DNA from: Candidatus Acidiferrales bacterium
GTDB taxonomy: Bacteria; Acidobacteriota; Terriglobia; Acidiferrales; UBA7541
Length of the DNA: 33,620 nt
Assembly (NCBI GenBank): GCA_030038275.1
Contig: JASHPG010000187.1
Coordinates: 1 to 33,620, forward strand
Reading direction: 5' to 3'
The number at the start of each line of letters is the position of its first letter. Positions within the stretch are counted from its first letter, which is position 1. Positions 8,117 through 16,352 of the stretch are shown here, one piece after another. The position numbers were made by a program, and so were the translations under genes. A model generated the notes under the pieces. The model was not told the origin of the DNA, did no database searches, and saw only the letters and a program-made list of their open reading frames with translations.

Positions 8117-10149
8117 ATCCGACCGTCACCGTGCTGGTGGACACCTATAACCACGAACGCTTTATCGAGGAAGCTCTCGTCAGCGTGGTCGAGCAAGATT
8201 TTCCCACGTCCGATATGGAAATTCTCGTTGTGGACGACGGCTCGACCGATCGCACTCCGGAAATCGTTCGCGCGTTCGCTCCGCGCGTCCGACTGTTGCG
8301 CAAAACGAACGGCGGCCAGGCATCCGCATTCAATTTCGGTATTCCTCAGGCGCGCGGAGAAATCGTCGCGTTCCTCGACGGTGACGACTGGTGGGCGCGC
8401 AACAAATTGACGCGCATCGCTGAGACCATGGCTGCGGATCCTGAAGTTGGCATGGTTGGGCACGGCTATTTCGAAATGGCCAGCCAAACCAGTACTCTGC
8501 GAAGGGTCGTTCCATCGGAGACGAGCTGTTTCAGTCTCCGTACAGATGGCGGCGCACAGGCATTTCGAAATTACATGGCTTTCCTGGGAACAAGCCGCGT
8601 GAGCATCCGCAACAGCGTTCTCCAGCGGGTCCTCCCGATTGCGGAGCCGCTAATTATTGAGGCTGACGAGTTTATGTCCGCCGCTGCGGCAGCAGTTTCT
8701 AGTGCGCTTATAATTCCGGAACCTTTGACGTTCTATCGGCTTCACGACAGCAATTTATTTCAGCTTCAGTCTGGCGATCCCGTGCGGCTCAGGCGCAAAC
8801 AGCAGATTCTAGCTGTACTGGCCGACTTATTGTCGCGGCGCCTGCATAACATGGGAGTCGCTCCGCAAAGCGTCTCGACCGTTGTTGACCCAATACGCGT
8901 GTCGTCCGACCGCTTGAGACTTTATCTCGACGGCGGACGGCGCATCGATGCGTTCCGTGCCGAAAAAGCCGACATGCGTCATTCGTACGAACGACTGTCG
9001 GCCGGATATTACGCCTGGAAACAGCTTTCCCTTGGGCTAGCCCTCATCCTTCCGCCTCGCCGCTACTACAGGCTTCGAGAAAGATACGCGACGTCGGGTC
9101 TTAGGCAATTCCGTTCATGGCTGGGAGAGCCCCAGCCGCGAGCTCGAATCAACGCCACGGAGGCTTCCCCGGAGACATTTGAAAAAGAGAATCGAATGGC
9201 CGACATTTCCTCGCCCGCACTTAAGCGCACACCCCGATTTCCATGTGAAATTCGAGTGGCAAATCCACTCGCTCGACCACATGAGGCGTTTTCGCTGCGT
9301 ATCCTTCTTCGGGATGCAGTCGTCGAGTCTTTCGCGCTCTTGCCGCTGCGACTAAAGCTTTGGCTATACGCGAACTGTAAGCGGTTGCTCCTCGGAATGC
9401 TGTTCAGACTCGAGAAACGGCGTATCGTGGTTGTTCGCGCAGGACCGAGTCGCTACAGGCATCCCATGTACCTTTCCTGGCAAGCCGATACTGGCTGGGT
9501 GTTGGGAATTTACGAGCCTCACCTCTTGCAGACACTTAAGCAACACCTCAAACAGGGCGACTGCTGCATGGATATTGGCGCCAATCTAGGTTATTTCACC
9601 AGCGTCATGTCGCATCTGGTAGGTGACGACGGTGAGGTAATCGCATTTGAACCGCTTCCGAATAATGTCAAGGTTCTGGAACAGAATATTGCGCTCGAAG
9701 GCCTAGAGAACGTCAAGATCGAGCCGAAGGCAGTTTCGGATTCCGTTGGAACGGCGTGCTTAGTCATTCAAGGCGATATCGACTTTACGGGAACAGCCTC
9801 ACTCACTGAAGTATACGACTGGGGTGGCGAGAGAGCAGAAGTCCCAGTACCGGTTATTACGCTGGATAGCTACGTTGCCGAACTTTCAAAACGTCCATCT
9901 CTTCTTAAGATCGACGTCGAAGGGGCTGAATTGCAAGCGCTTCGCGGGGCGAAAAATGTATTGTCTACGGCTCGACCTATCCTCTTGATTGAAATACACG
10001 GCTGGGGATCCCCACAGAGCGGAGAATTAGTAGACCTGCTGGAGGAACGCGGATACGAAATTAAGATTCTGGGGCGCAGGAATCGCGAAGCGTTCTGCTT
10101 GGCAATTTCCCTTTTGGGCTCGAGTATGGACGATGCGCAATGGAGCTGA
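8113..10149 (+). CDS. GT2 glycosyltransferase fused to FkbM-type methyltransferase
   Basis: 678 residues. Residues 1 to ~330 are a GT2 domain (VVDDGSTDRT, DGDD at 89-92) closely related to the preceding gene. A linker of about 140 residues follows. Residues ~465-678 form an FkbM-family SAM methyltransferase with DIGANLGYF (487-495), IAFEPLPNN and KIDVEGAE (599-606). FkbM enzymes O-methylate sugars or polyketides. An in-frame ATG at 9196 (codon 362) lies in the linker with an A-rich, weak upstream site, so a separately translated methyltransferase is conceivable. The reading frame itself is uninterrupted. The fusion suggests that one sugar is added and methylated by the same protein, possibly to cap the chain. 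Confidence 0.88.
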   Translation: MNPTVTVLVDTYNHERFIEEALVSVVEQDFPTSDMEILVVDDGSTDRTPEIVRAFAPRVRLLRKTNGGQASAFNFGIPQARGEIVAFLDGDDWWARNKLTRIAETMAADPEVGMVGHGYFEMASQTSTLRRVVPSETSCFSLRTDGGAQAFRNYMAFLGTSRVSIRNSVLQRVLPIAEPLIIEADEFMSAAAAAVSSALIIPEPLTFYRLHDSNLFQLQSGDPVRLRRKQQILAVLADLLSRRLHNMGVAPQSVSTVVDPIRVSSDRLRLYLDGGRRIDAFRAEKADMRHSYERLSAGYYAWKQLSLGLALILPPRRYYRLRERYATSGLRQFRSWLGEPQPRARINATEASPETFEKENRMADISSPALKRTPRFPCEIRVANPLARPHEAFSLRILLRDAVVESFALLPLRLKLWLYANCKRLLLGMLFRLEKRRIVVVRAGPSRYRHPMYLSWQADTGWVLGIYEPHLLQTLKQHLKQGDCCMDIGANLGYFTSVMSHLVGDDGEVIAFEPLPNNVKVLEQNIALEGLENVKIEPKAVSDSVGTACLVIQGDIDFTGTASLTEVYDWGGERAEVPVPVITLDSYVAELSKRPSLLKIDVEGAELQALRGAKNVLSTARPILLIEIHGWGSPQSGELVDLLEERGYEIKILGRRNREAFCLAISLLGSSMDDAQWS

Positions 10150-11318
10150 TGAAATTGGATGATATCGAGAAGGTTGGTCTTGCGATTTTAGCTCCGCGTG
10201 GTTGCGTGCTCGGGCACAATCCTTGTGGCGGATCAGAAGTGGTCCTATGGAGGGATGCAAATCTGATCGCCGAAACGGGAATCCCCGTCCGGGTGTACGG
10301 ACGCGCTGCCCGCGATGGCGCTCCCGTCAAACGAATTAAGACGCGTACCAACTTGCCCGTCATCACTTCGCTCGAATATTGCGGAAATTTCCTGCGGCAA
10401 GAGCCGAACGCCGTAGTCATGTCGCAGAATGAGCCGACGCTGGCAGGACTGGCTCCGGCTCGGGCGATAGTCCGGTACGAGTGGACCACACCTCTTCCTC
10501 GTTACTGGAGGTTGCCGGGCTGGCTCAGCCGGTTCCAAAGGGGCTTTTATCTCTTTCCCAGCAGGGATGAGCAGCGACTTTTCCATGAGGCTCATCCACC
10601 AATCCCCACGACCTCACAATTCGTGATGCCGTACGGGATTGATCTCAACGTCTTTCAACCATCGAACCAGGAGCAGCGGCCAAGGTTGCGGGTGGGATTT
10701 GCAGGACAATGGGTTCCTCGCAAGGGAATCGATAAACTGCTCGACGCCTGGGCTAAAGTCCGCGAAACGATTCCCAATGCAGAGTTACATCTGCTGGATG
10801 GTAGTAGTCTTTGGAAAGTTGATTTTGCGATTCCCGGCGTGGCCGATGCAATCGCTAGAGTGCGCTTTGTGGAATCAACCGGTGCATTGCATGTACAGCC
10901 CGCGCTGGAGCACTGGCAGATGCCGCGATTTTGGAATTCCGTATCCGTGGCTGTCGTGCCGTCGCTGTACGAACCATTGGCAGGCGTTGTGCTGGAGGCC
11001 ATGGCATGTGGAACACCCGTAATTGCAAGCGACACTGGTGGTTTCCCGGATATGATCGAACACGGGAAAACGGGGCTGCTCTTTGCACCCGGTGATGCGG
11101 ATGCCTTGGCAGGCTACATCGTTCGCCTTTTGACGGATGACTCGTTGCGAGGACGTCTTGCCGCCGGTGCGCGGCGCAGAGCCGAAGACTTTTCATTGGA
11201 ACGGAGGCGCCGCGATTTGCTTGAACTTCTACAGCTGCGGATCGAGCGGTCGCCGAAGGAGTTGGAGAGGTTGGCGCGATTGGAGCGCTCCAGCGCGTGC
11301 GCAGGGGATGCAGAGTGA
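10140..11318 (+). CDS. GT4 family glycosyltransferase
   Basis: 392 residues with a GT-B fold. The C-terminal half has VGFAGQWVPRKGIDKLL and the EX7E nucleotide-sugar site within YEPLAGVVLEAMACGTPV, then TGLLFAPGD. The N-terminal half has NPCGGSE, a Gly-rich acceptor-side loop. The start overlaps the previous gene by 10 nt; an alternative in-frame ATG at 10149 would give a TGATG junction. The stop overlaps the next start in a GTGA. It adds a sugar to the lipid-linked or lipid A-linked chain in the cytoplasm; the sugar is unknown. Confidence 0.9.
   Translation: MELMKLDDIEKVGLAILAPRGCVLGHNPCGGSEVVLWRDANLIAETGIPVRVYGRAARDGAPVKRIKTRTNLPVITSLEYCGNFLRQEPNAVVMSQNEPTLAGLAPARAIVRYEWTTPLPRYWRLPGWLSRFQRGFYLFPSRDEQRLFHEAHPPIPTTSQFVMPYGIDLNVFQPSNQEQRPRLRVGFAGQWVPRKGIDKLLDAWAKVRETIPNAELHLLDGSSLWKVDFAIPGVADAIARVRFVESTGALHVQPALEHWQMPRFWNSVSVAVVPSLYEPLAGVVLEAMACGTPVIASDTGGFPDMIEHGKTGLLFAPGDADALAGYIVRLLTDDSLRGRLAAGARRRAEDFSLERRRRDLLELLQLRIERSPKELERLARLERSSACAGDAE
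11303..11307 (+). promoter_or_regulatory. Shine-Dalgarno site deciding the carbamoyltransferase start
   Basis: AGGGG lies 7 nt before GTG 11315. The GTG overlaps the previous stop as GTGA. It favours 11315 over the upstream in-frame GTG at 11297. Confidence 0.6.
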
Positions 11319-12991
11319 TCTGTCTCGGTATCAACTATTCGCAGATGAAGGATGCATCGGCGTGCGTGGCGGTGGACGGTCAGGTGGTCCACGCGGTGGC
11401 AGAAGAGCGCCTGAGCCGCATGAAACATGACGGTCGTTTTCCGTCAATGGCAATCGAATCCTGCCTGAGCCATGCATCAATCCGGGCGAATGACGTTACT
11501 CACCTGTGCTTTGGTTGGTCCCCAGTTCGGCGTGCATTCCGCCAAGACATAACTGATTTTCTAACGCTAAATCGCACGCCGAATTACGTCAACGTAGCAA
11601 GTTCAGTGCGTTACCTCATCAGCATGACTCGGCAACAGGGCGGAGCAAGGCTCTTCCAAGACCACTTCGGGGTGGCGTGCCCGAACGTACGCTTCATCGA
11701 TCATCATTTGGCCCACGCGATCAGCACATACGCCTATTCCGGCTTTGCGGATGCCGCCATTTTGGTCATCGACGGGCGTGGCGCGTGGGAAGCGACTTCC
11801 ATCTGGCACGGGCGCGAGGGCCGGATCGAGCACGTGCAAACGATCCCGTGGCCTAACTCGCTAGGTTTCTTTTACGCACAGTTCACTCACTATCTTGGGT
11901 TCGAACCTTATAGCGATGAATGGAAAGTGATGGGCTTGGCGCCTTACGGCAGACCAGGCGTCGATCTGAGCCGGTTCATCACCGTCGGTGAGGATGGTTA
12001 TCGCGTCGCCACACGCTTGTTGTTCGGAAAGGATTCCGCGCCGAGCGCGGCCATCGAAGCACATCTGGGACCAAAACGCGTCCCAGAATCCGAGATCACG
12101 GACCACCACAAAAACATTGCCTTCGCGGTGCAGGACCAATGCGAGCGGGCAATGCTAAAGCTGGCGGCGGGCGCCGTGGCAAAAACGGGCTGCCGGAATC
12201 TTTGCCTGGCCGGTGGCGTGGCGCTCAATTCCAAAGCAAACGGAAAAATCCTGGCATCCGGGATAGTAGATAATCTCTTCATTCAGCCCGCAGCCGGCGA
12301 CGACGGCGTTTGCCTCGGCGCGGCGCTTGCGCCACACCTCGATTCGGGCGGAAAACTTCCGATGCGCAGAATGCGGCATGCATATCTCGGGCCGGCAAGC
12401 TCCGACGCGGAGATCGAGAAAGCGCTCGTAACATTTAAGATTCGACATACGCGGGTGAGCGACCCAGCCAAGGCCGCCGCGGAGTTGCTCGCCTCCGGCA
12501 AAATGCTCGGTTGGTTTCAGGGCCGCATGGAATTCGGTCCGCGCGCCCTGGGCAGCCGCTCGATCCTAGCCGACCCGCGCGATCCGCACATGACGGCGAA
12601 GGTGAACAACGCGGTAAAATTCCGCGAATGGTGGCGGCCGTTTGCCCCGTCGATGCTGGCCGGGGCTGCTGCGGACTTTATCGAATCCGCGACCGATTCG
12701 CCATTCATGATTCTCACCGCGCAGGTCCGTCCGGAAAAGCGCGCAGTGATTCCGGCGGTGACGCACGTGGATGGCAGCGCCCGCCCACAAACGGTCGAGC
12801 GAGACGTCAATCCACTTTATTGGAAGCTGATCTGCGAATTCGGCGGAATCACGGGCATTCCAGTGGTAATGAATACGTCTTTTAATCTTCGCGGCGAGCC
12901 GATCGTATGTACCCCCACGGACGCGATTCGCACCTTTTTCAGTTCGGGCATGGACGCGCTCGTAATCGGCAGCTTTCTGGTGGTGAAATAA
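11315..12991 (+). CDS. NodU/CmcH-type carbamoyltransferase (copy 1)
   Basis: 558 residues from GTG 11315, where the protein opens with ICLGIN as usual for the family. NodU/TobZ-type enzymes make carbamoyl-adenylate from carbamoyl phosphate and ATP, then carbamoylate a sugar hydroxyl. The N-terminal Kae1-like domain has the metal-binding DHHLAH (129-134), DGRG (153-156) and CLAGGVALNSKANGK. The C-terminal YrdC-like part has GWFQGRMEFGPRALGSRS (from ~399), RPFAPSM and NTSFN. Length is normal. An upstream in-frame GTG at 11297 would add six residues but is less well placed. It probably O-carbamoylates a sugar of the locus glycan. A second, clearly diverged copy lies at 24446. Confidence 0.92.
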   Translation: MICLGINYSQMKDASACVAVDGQVVHAVAEERLSRMKHDGRFPSMAIESCLSHASIRANDVTHLCFGWSPVRRAFRQDITDFLTLNRTPNYVNVASSVRYLISMTRQQGGARLFQDHFGVACPNVRFIDHHLAHAISTYAYSGFADAAILVIDGRGAWEATSIWHGREGRIEHVQTIPWPNSLGFFYAQFTHYLGFEPYSDEWKVMGLAPYGRPGVDLSRFITVGEDGYRVATRLLFGKDSAPSAAIEAHLGPKRVPESEITDHHKNIAFAVQDQCERAMLKLAAGAVAKTGCRNLCLAGGVALNSKANGKILASGIVDNLFIQPAAGDDGVCLGAALAPHLDSGGKLPMRRMRHAYLGPASSDAEIEKALVTFKIRHTRVSDPAKAAAELLASGKMLGWFQGRMEFGPRALGSRSILADPRDPHMTAKVNNAVKFREWWRPFAPSMLAGAAADFIESATDSPFMILTAQVRPEKRAVIPAVTHVDGSARPQTVERDVNPLYWKLICEFGGITGIPVVMNTSFNLRGEPIVCTPTDAIRTFFSSGMDALVIGSFLVVK

Positions 12992-13021
12992 GTTGGGCAG
13001 AGTCGCTTTGACAACATCACC

Positions 13022-15334
13022 ATGGACGCAAATTTAATCGCTCTGCTTGGGAGGCGAGAGAAGCCGACGGACGGCATCGAAGATTACTGCCGGTTTCTGG
13101 GCGAGGCCCTTTCTCGACAGAGCGTCGCAATGAAAACCGAACGAGTCGATTGGGATGACGTTGGTTGGATTGCCGCGTTGCGAAAACTGCGCACTCAGAC
13201 CGGCAACGTCCGTGGAGAATGGATCGTCGTCCACTATACGGCTCTTTCGTGGTCGCGCCACGGCTTTCCGCTCGGGCTGCTCTTCGTACTTGCGCTCCTT
13301 CGCTATCGGGGTCTGCACTGCGCGGTGCTGTTTCACGAAAGCGAAAGGCAACTCGGCCGTGCCCGGCTGCGCGACCGCATCCGAGGACGTATCCAAGAGT
13401 GGGTAATCCGCGGCTGTTTCCGCTTTTCGGAGAAAGCCATTTTCACCGTGCCGCTCGAAACCATTTCGTGGTTGCGCGGCGATATCTCAAAGGCCTGCTA
13501 CATTCCTATTGGAGCTAACATCCCGGAGCGCATACACATAGATCATTCAGACAAGCTGAATGCTGACACTCCGAAAAGTGTTGCAGTGTTTTGCCTCAGC
13601 TCAGGAGAAAGGCGGGCTGTCGAAATCGCGGATATGGCGCTCGCCGCCCGACGCCTGCGCACCGCGCTCGACGAAGTTCAGTTTGTGGTCCTCGGAAAAG
13701 GCTCCAGCGAAGCGCGCACGGAGATAGAGGCCGCTCTGCGCCGAGAAGGAGTGGAAGTTCGCGTCCTAGGCAGGCTGCCCGCTGATGACGTGGCAAACAC
13801 TCTCGCCGTCGCCGACGTTTTGCTGTTCCTGGGTGCGTGGGTCACACAAACGCGCGGCAGCGCTCTCGCGGCCGTAGCGTGCGGACTTCCAATTGTCGGG
13901 TACGCAGGTCCTTCTCGCGAGCCTATCCATGATGCTGGCGTTCTGCTGGCACCGCCCAGGGATCCGGAGGCGCTTGCCGCCGCGCTGTCCCGCGTTCTCA
14001 AAGACGACGCGTTGCGAAGTGAGATGCGGCGCAAAAGCATAACTGCCCAGGAATCTCACTTCTCTTGGAACACCATCGCAACCAGTTTCATTCGAGCTTT
14101 GAGTCCCGAACGGGCGAGCGCCACGAACATTCTATTGTTCTCTCGCGACTTTCTTCCCAAACGCGGCGGCATTCAAACTGTTGTCGCCGATCTTGCTCGC
14201 GGACTGACGGAGTCGACGAACTCATCCGTGGAGCGAGCGTTCGACGTTACGGTAATGACAGAAACTGCTGGACCGGACGTGGCCGACGGCCAATTCCCGT
14301 TTCGAATCATTCGCCAGGCGCATCTTCCAACCATGGCGCGGCTGATTCGCCGGGCTGACGTCGTTCACCTGGCGGGACCGGCAATGAAACCGCTGGCACT
14401 CAGTCTCATTCTAAGAAAACCCGTCGTAGTAGAGCACCACGGATTTCAAACGATCTGCCCGAATGGCCAACTATTCTATGAGCCAAGTGAACATGCTTGT
14501 CCAGGGCACTATATGGCCGGACGATATCGTCAATGTGTCCGTTGCACCGGCTCGAAAATGAGCTTGGCGAAGCGCGCCAGTTTGCTGGCGTCGACTCCAA
14601 TTAGACGGTGGTTATGTAACCATGCGCAGGCGAATATTGTCCCGACGAATTGGCTTGCATCGCAGCTGAAGCTGCAGCGCCAGGCGTTCGTGCCTCACGG
14701 AGTTTCGATCACTGCCGCGGGCCCGAGTATTGCCACCGGAACACATAGCACGGCTTTCGGTTTCATAGGCCGCTTGGTATCCACGAAAGGAATTCGAATA
14801 CTCTTACAGGCTTTCGAGAAGTTATGCAATGAGGGGCGTTCTCCGAGTCTCGTCATCATTGGTTCCGGTCCCGACGAAGAATCGCTGCGAAAATTTGCGG
14901 CACAATTCGGCGACCGCGTGCAATTCCTCGGCGAAGTGCCGCCTGAACGGCTACAAGAAGCCCTTGCGCATGTTACGACCGTGGTGATGCCTTCGCTTGC
15001 CGGAGAAGTATTCGGCTTGGTGGCGCTGGAAAACATGATGCGAGAAAGGCTGCTTATTGTCTCCGATCTCGGATCACTGAGGGAGGTGATCGGAGACGCA
15101 GGACTCGTTTTCCCCACAGGCGACGTTACGTCCCTCGCGGGTTGCATGCGTTGGTCGATGGATAATCCTTCTCACGCGAGAGCTCTTGCACGCGCCGGGC
15201 GGGAGCGAGCTCAACAAGTATTCAACGACCGGCAGATGATAGAAAATCATATTTCTCTGTATTCGCGAGTGCTGAGGTCGAAAGAGGGGAACAACTGCAC
15301 GCGTCCTCTCGCGGAGCGAGTGAATGGGAATTGA
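13022..15334 (+). CDS. Tandem double GT4 glycosyltransferase
   Basis: 770 residues comprising two GT-B units. Unit 1 is ~1-370 and unit 2 is ~375-770, beginning at NILLFSRDFLPKRGGIQTVV. Unit 2 has a complete EX7E pair (Glu662 and Glu670, in GEVFGLVALE) and a four-Cys cluster (479, 493, 505, 508) that could bind a metal, a feature also seen in other GT4 enzymes. In unit 1 the equivalent positions are Thr275 and Ala283 (TQTRGSALAAVACGLP), so the usual catalytic Glu pair is absent there. Unit 1 may be a scaffold or a variant GT. The start has no clear ribosome site. The end overlaps the next gene by 11 nt. It could transfer two successive sugars or act as a single enzyme with a regulatory half. 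Confidence 0.87.
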   Translation: MDANLIALLGRREKPTDGIEDYCRFLGEALSRQSVAMKTERVDWDDVGWIAALRKLRTQTGNVRGEWIVVHYTALSWSRHGFPLGLLFVLALLRYRGLHCAVLFHESERQLGRARLRDRIRGRIQEWVIRGCFRFSEKAIFTVPLETISWLRGDISKACYIPIGANIPERIHIDHSDKLNADTPKSVAVFCLSSGERRAVEIADMALAARRLRTALDEVQFVVLGKGSSEARTEIEAALRREGVEVRVLGRLPADDVANTLAVADVLLFLGAWVTQTRGSALAAVACGLPIVGYAGPSREPIHDAGVLLAPPRDPEALAAALSRVLKDDALRSEMRRKSITAQESHFSWNTIATSFIRALSPERASATNILLFSRDFLPKRGGIQTVVADLARGLTESTNSSVERAFDVTVMTETAGPDVADGQFPFRIIRQAHLPTMARLIRRADVVHLAGPAMKPLALSLILRKPVVVEHHGFQTICPNGQLFYEPSEHACPGHYMAGRYRQCVRCTGSKMSLAKRASLLASTPIRRWLCNHAQANIVPTNWLASQLKLQRQAFVPHGVSITAAGPSIATGTHSTAFGFIGRLVSTKGIRILLQAFEKLCNEGRSPSLVIIGSGPDEESLRKFAAQFGDRVQFLGEVPPERLQEALAHVTTVVMPSLAGEVFGLVALENMMRERLLIVSDLGSLREVIGDAGLVFPTGDVTSLAGCMRWSMDNPSHARALARAGRERAQQVFNDRQMIENHISLYSRVLRSKEGNNCTRPLAERVNGN

Positions 15335-16352
15335 ACGACGTCGTGACGCCACTCGGGGCGGTCGCACGCGCGAGGGTAAACAAGTTATTTCGGCGCGAGG
15401 TGATGGTCGGGAGCCAGGTTTCCCTTCTGAAGGAAAGTCTTGTCCGATAACGAAAACTGACGTGCAGAAACAAACACGGTCGGGCATTCGGCTGTTTGGA
15501 AAGCTCGCAAATTCAGAACGCAGCAAGGATTTCGTCCGCGCAACGATCCCGCGCTCGATTCGCAACTGGCTGCGTTCGCCTTCGAGATCCGCCGAGTGGG
15601 TGATGGACTCGGCCCGATTTTATGCTGGCGCAACCGAAGCGATCAATCTCGCTCCGGATCTGAAAATCGTGTGCCATCCTCAAGCGTATCGCGCCGTCCT
15701 TGAAGCTCAGGTGAACGACCCAGATCAGCGCGCCGAATTCGAACATTTCCTTTCGCTATGCAGCGCCGACATGTTTCTTTTCGATATCGGTGCGCACTTC
15801 GGCGTTTTCAGCATCGCCGCGGCGCTGAAGGGGGCCAAGGCGGCCGCCGTTGATCCCTCACCAAGTGCCGTGCGTATGATGGCTAAGCAAGTTGCCTTAA
15901 ATGGATGTGAAGGCAACATTCGAATAATCCGCGCTGCCGTGAGCGACTCGAATGGCGCTATTGATCTGCTAAGCTCGGGCGTGTTCTCGCAAGGCTATTT
16001 CAAAGTTGCCAAGGGACGGCACAAACGCGAGCTCACCACGTCTGCTGCCCTGACGATCGACGAACTGGTTCGACGCTTGGGCGTGCCAACTCACATCAAG
16101 ATCGATGTCGAGGGCCACGAAGCGGCCGTTCTTCGCGGCGCCAGAAGTCTTTTGCTTGCGCATTCTCCCGTGCTATTGCTAGAGCTTCACAACGAAATGG
16201 TCCGCGGCGAGGGCGGCGATCCTAAAGCGTTGCTGGATGAGATCGAGGAGCTGGGATTTAGCGTCTTTGACTCGGCAGGGTGCCCGGTCGTCCCCAGGGA
16301 AATACTTCTCGATCCAATCGTTCGTGTTGTGGCCGCGCGAAACCCCAGATGA
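15324..16352 (+). CDS. FkbM family methyltransferase
   Basis: 342 residues. The FkbM SAM fold spans ~130-342: DIGAHFGVF (154-162), AAVDPSPSAV, and KIDVEGHE (259-266) followed by LLLELHNE. It probably O-methylates a sugar of the glycan. The first ~50 residues are Arg/Gly-rich and look unlike a folded domain. The true start may be later, for example GTG 15462, but no better ribosome site is visible there. It overlaps the preceding double GT4 by 11 nt, and its stop overlaps the next start (ATGA, 16349-16352). This is the second FkbM domain in the locus, besides the one fused to GT2. Confidence 0.85.
   Translation: MGIERRRDATRGGRTREGKQVISARGDGREPGFPSEGKSCPITKTDVQKQTRSGIRLFGKLANSERSKDFVRATIPRSIRNWLRSPSRSAEWVMDSARFYAGATEAINLAPDLKIVCHPQAYRAVLEAQVNDPDQRAEFEHFLSLCSADMFLFDIGAHFGVFSIAAALKGAKAAAVDPSPSAVRMMAKQVALNGCEGNIRIIRAAVSDSNGAIDLLSSGVFSQGYFKVAKGRHKRELTTSAALTIDELVRRLGVPTHIKIDVEGHEAAVLRGARSLLLAHSPVLLLELHNEMVRGEGGDPKALLDEIEELGFSVFDSAGCPVVPREILLDPIVRVVAARNPR

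Noticed and set aside
16280-16348. Longer start for the ligase-like protein
   Set aside because: It lies inside the FkbM gene. ATG 16349 forms an ATGA junction and precedes the first membrane helix directly.
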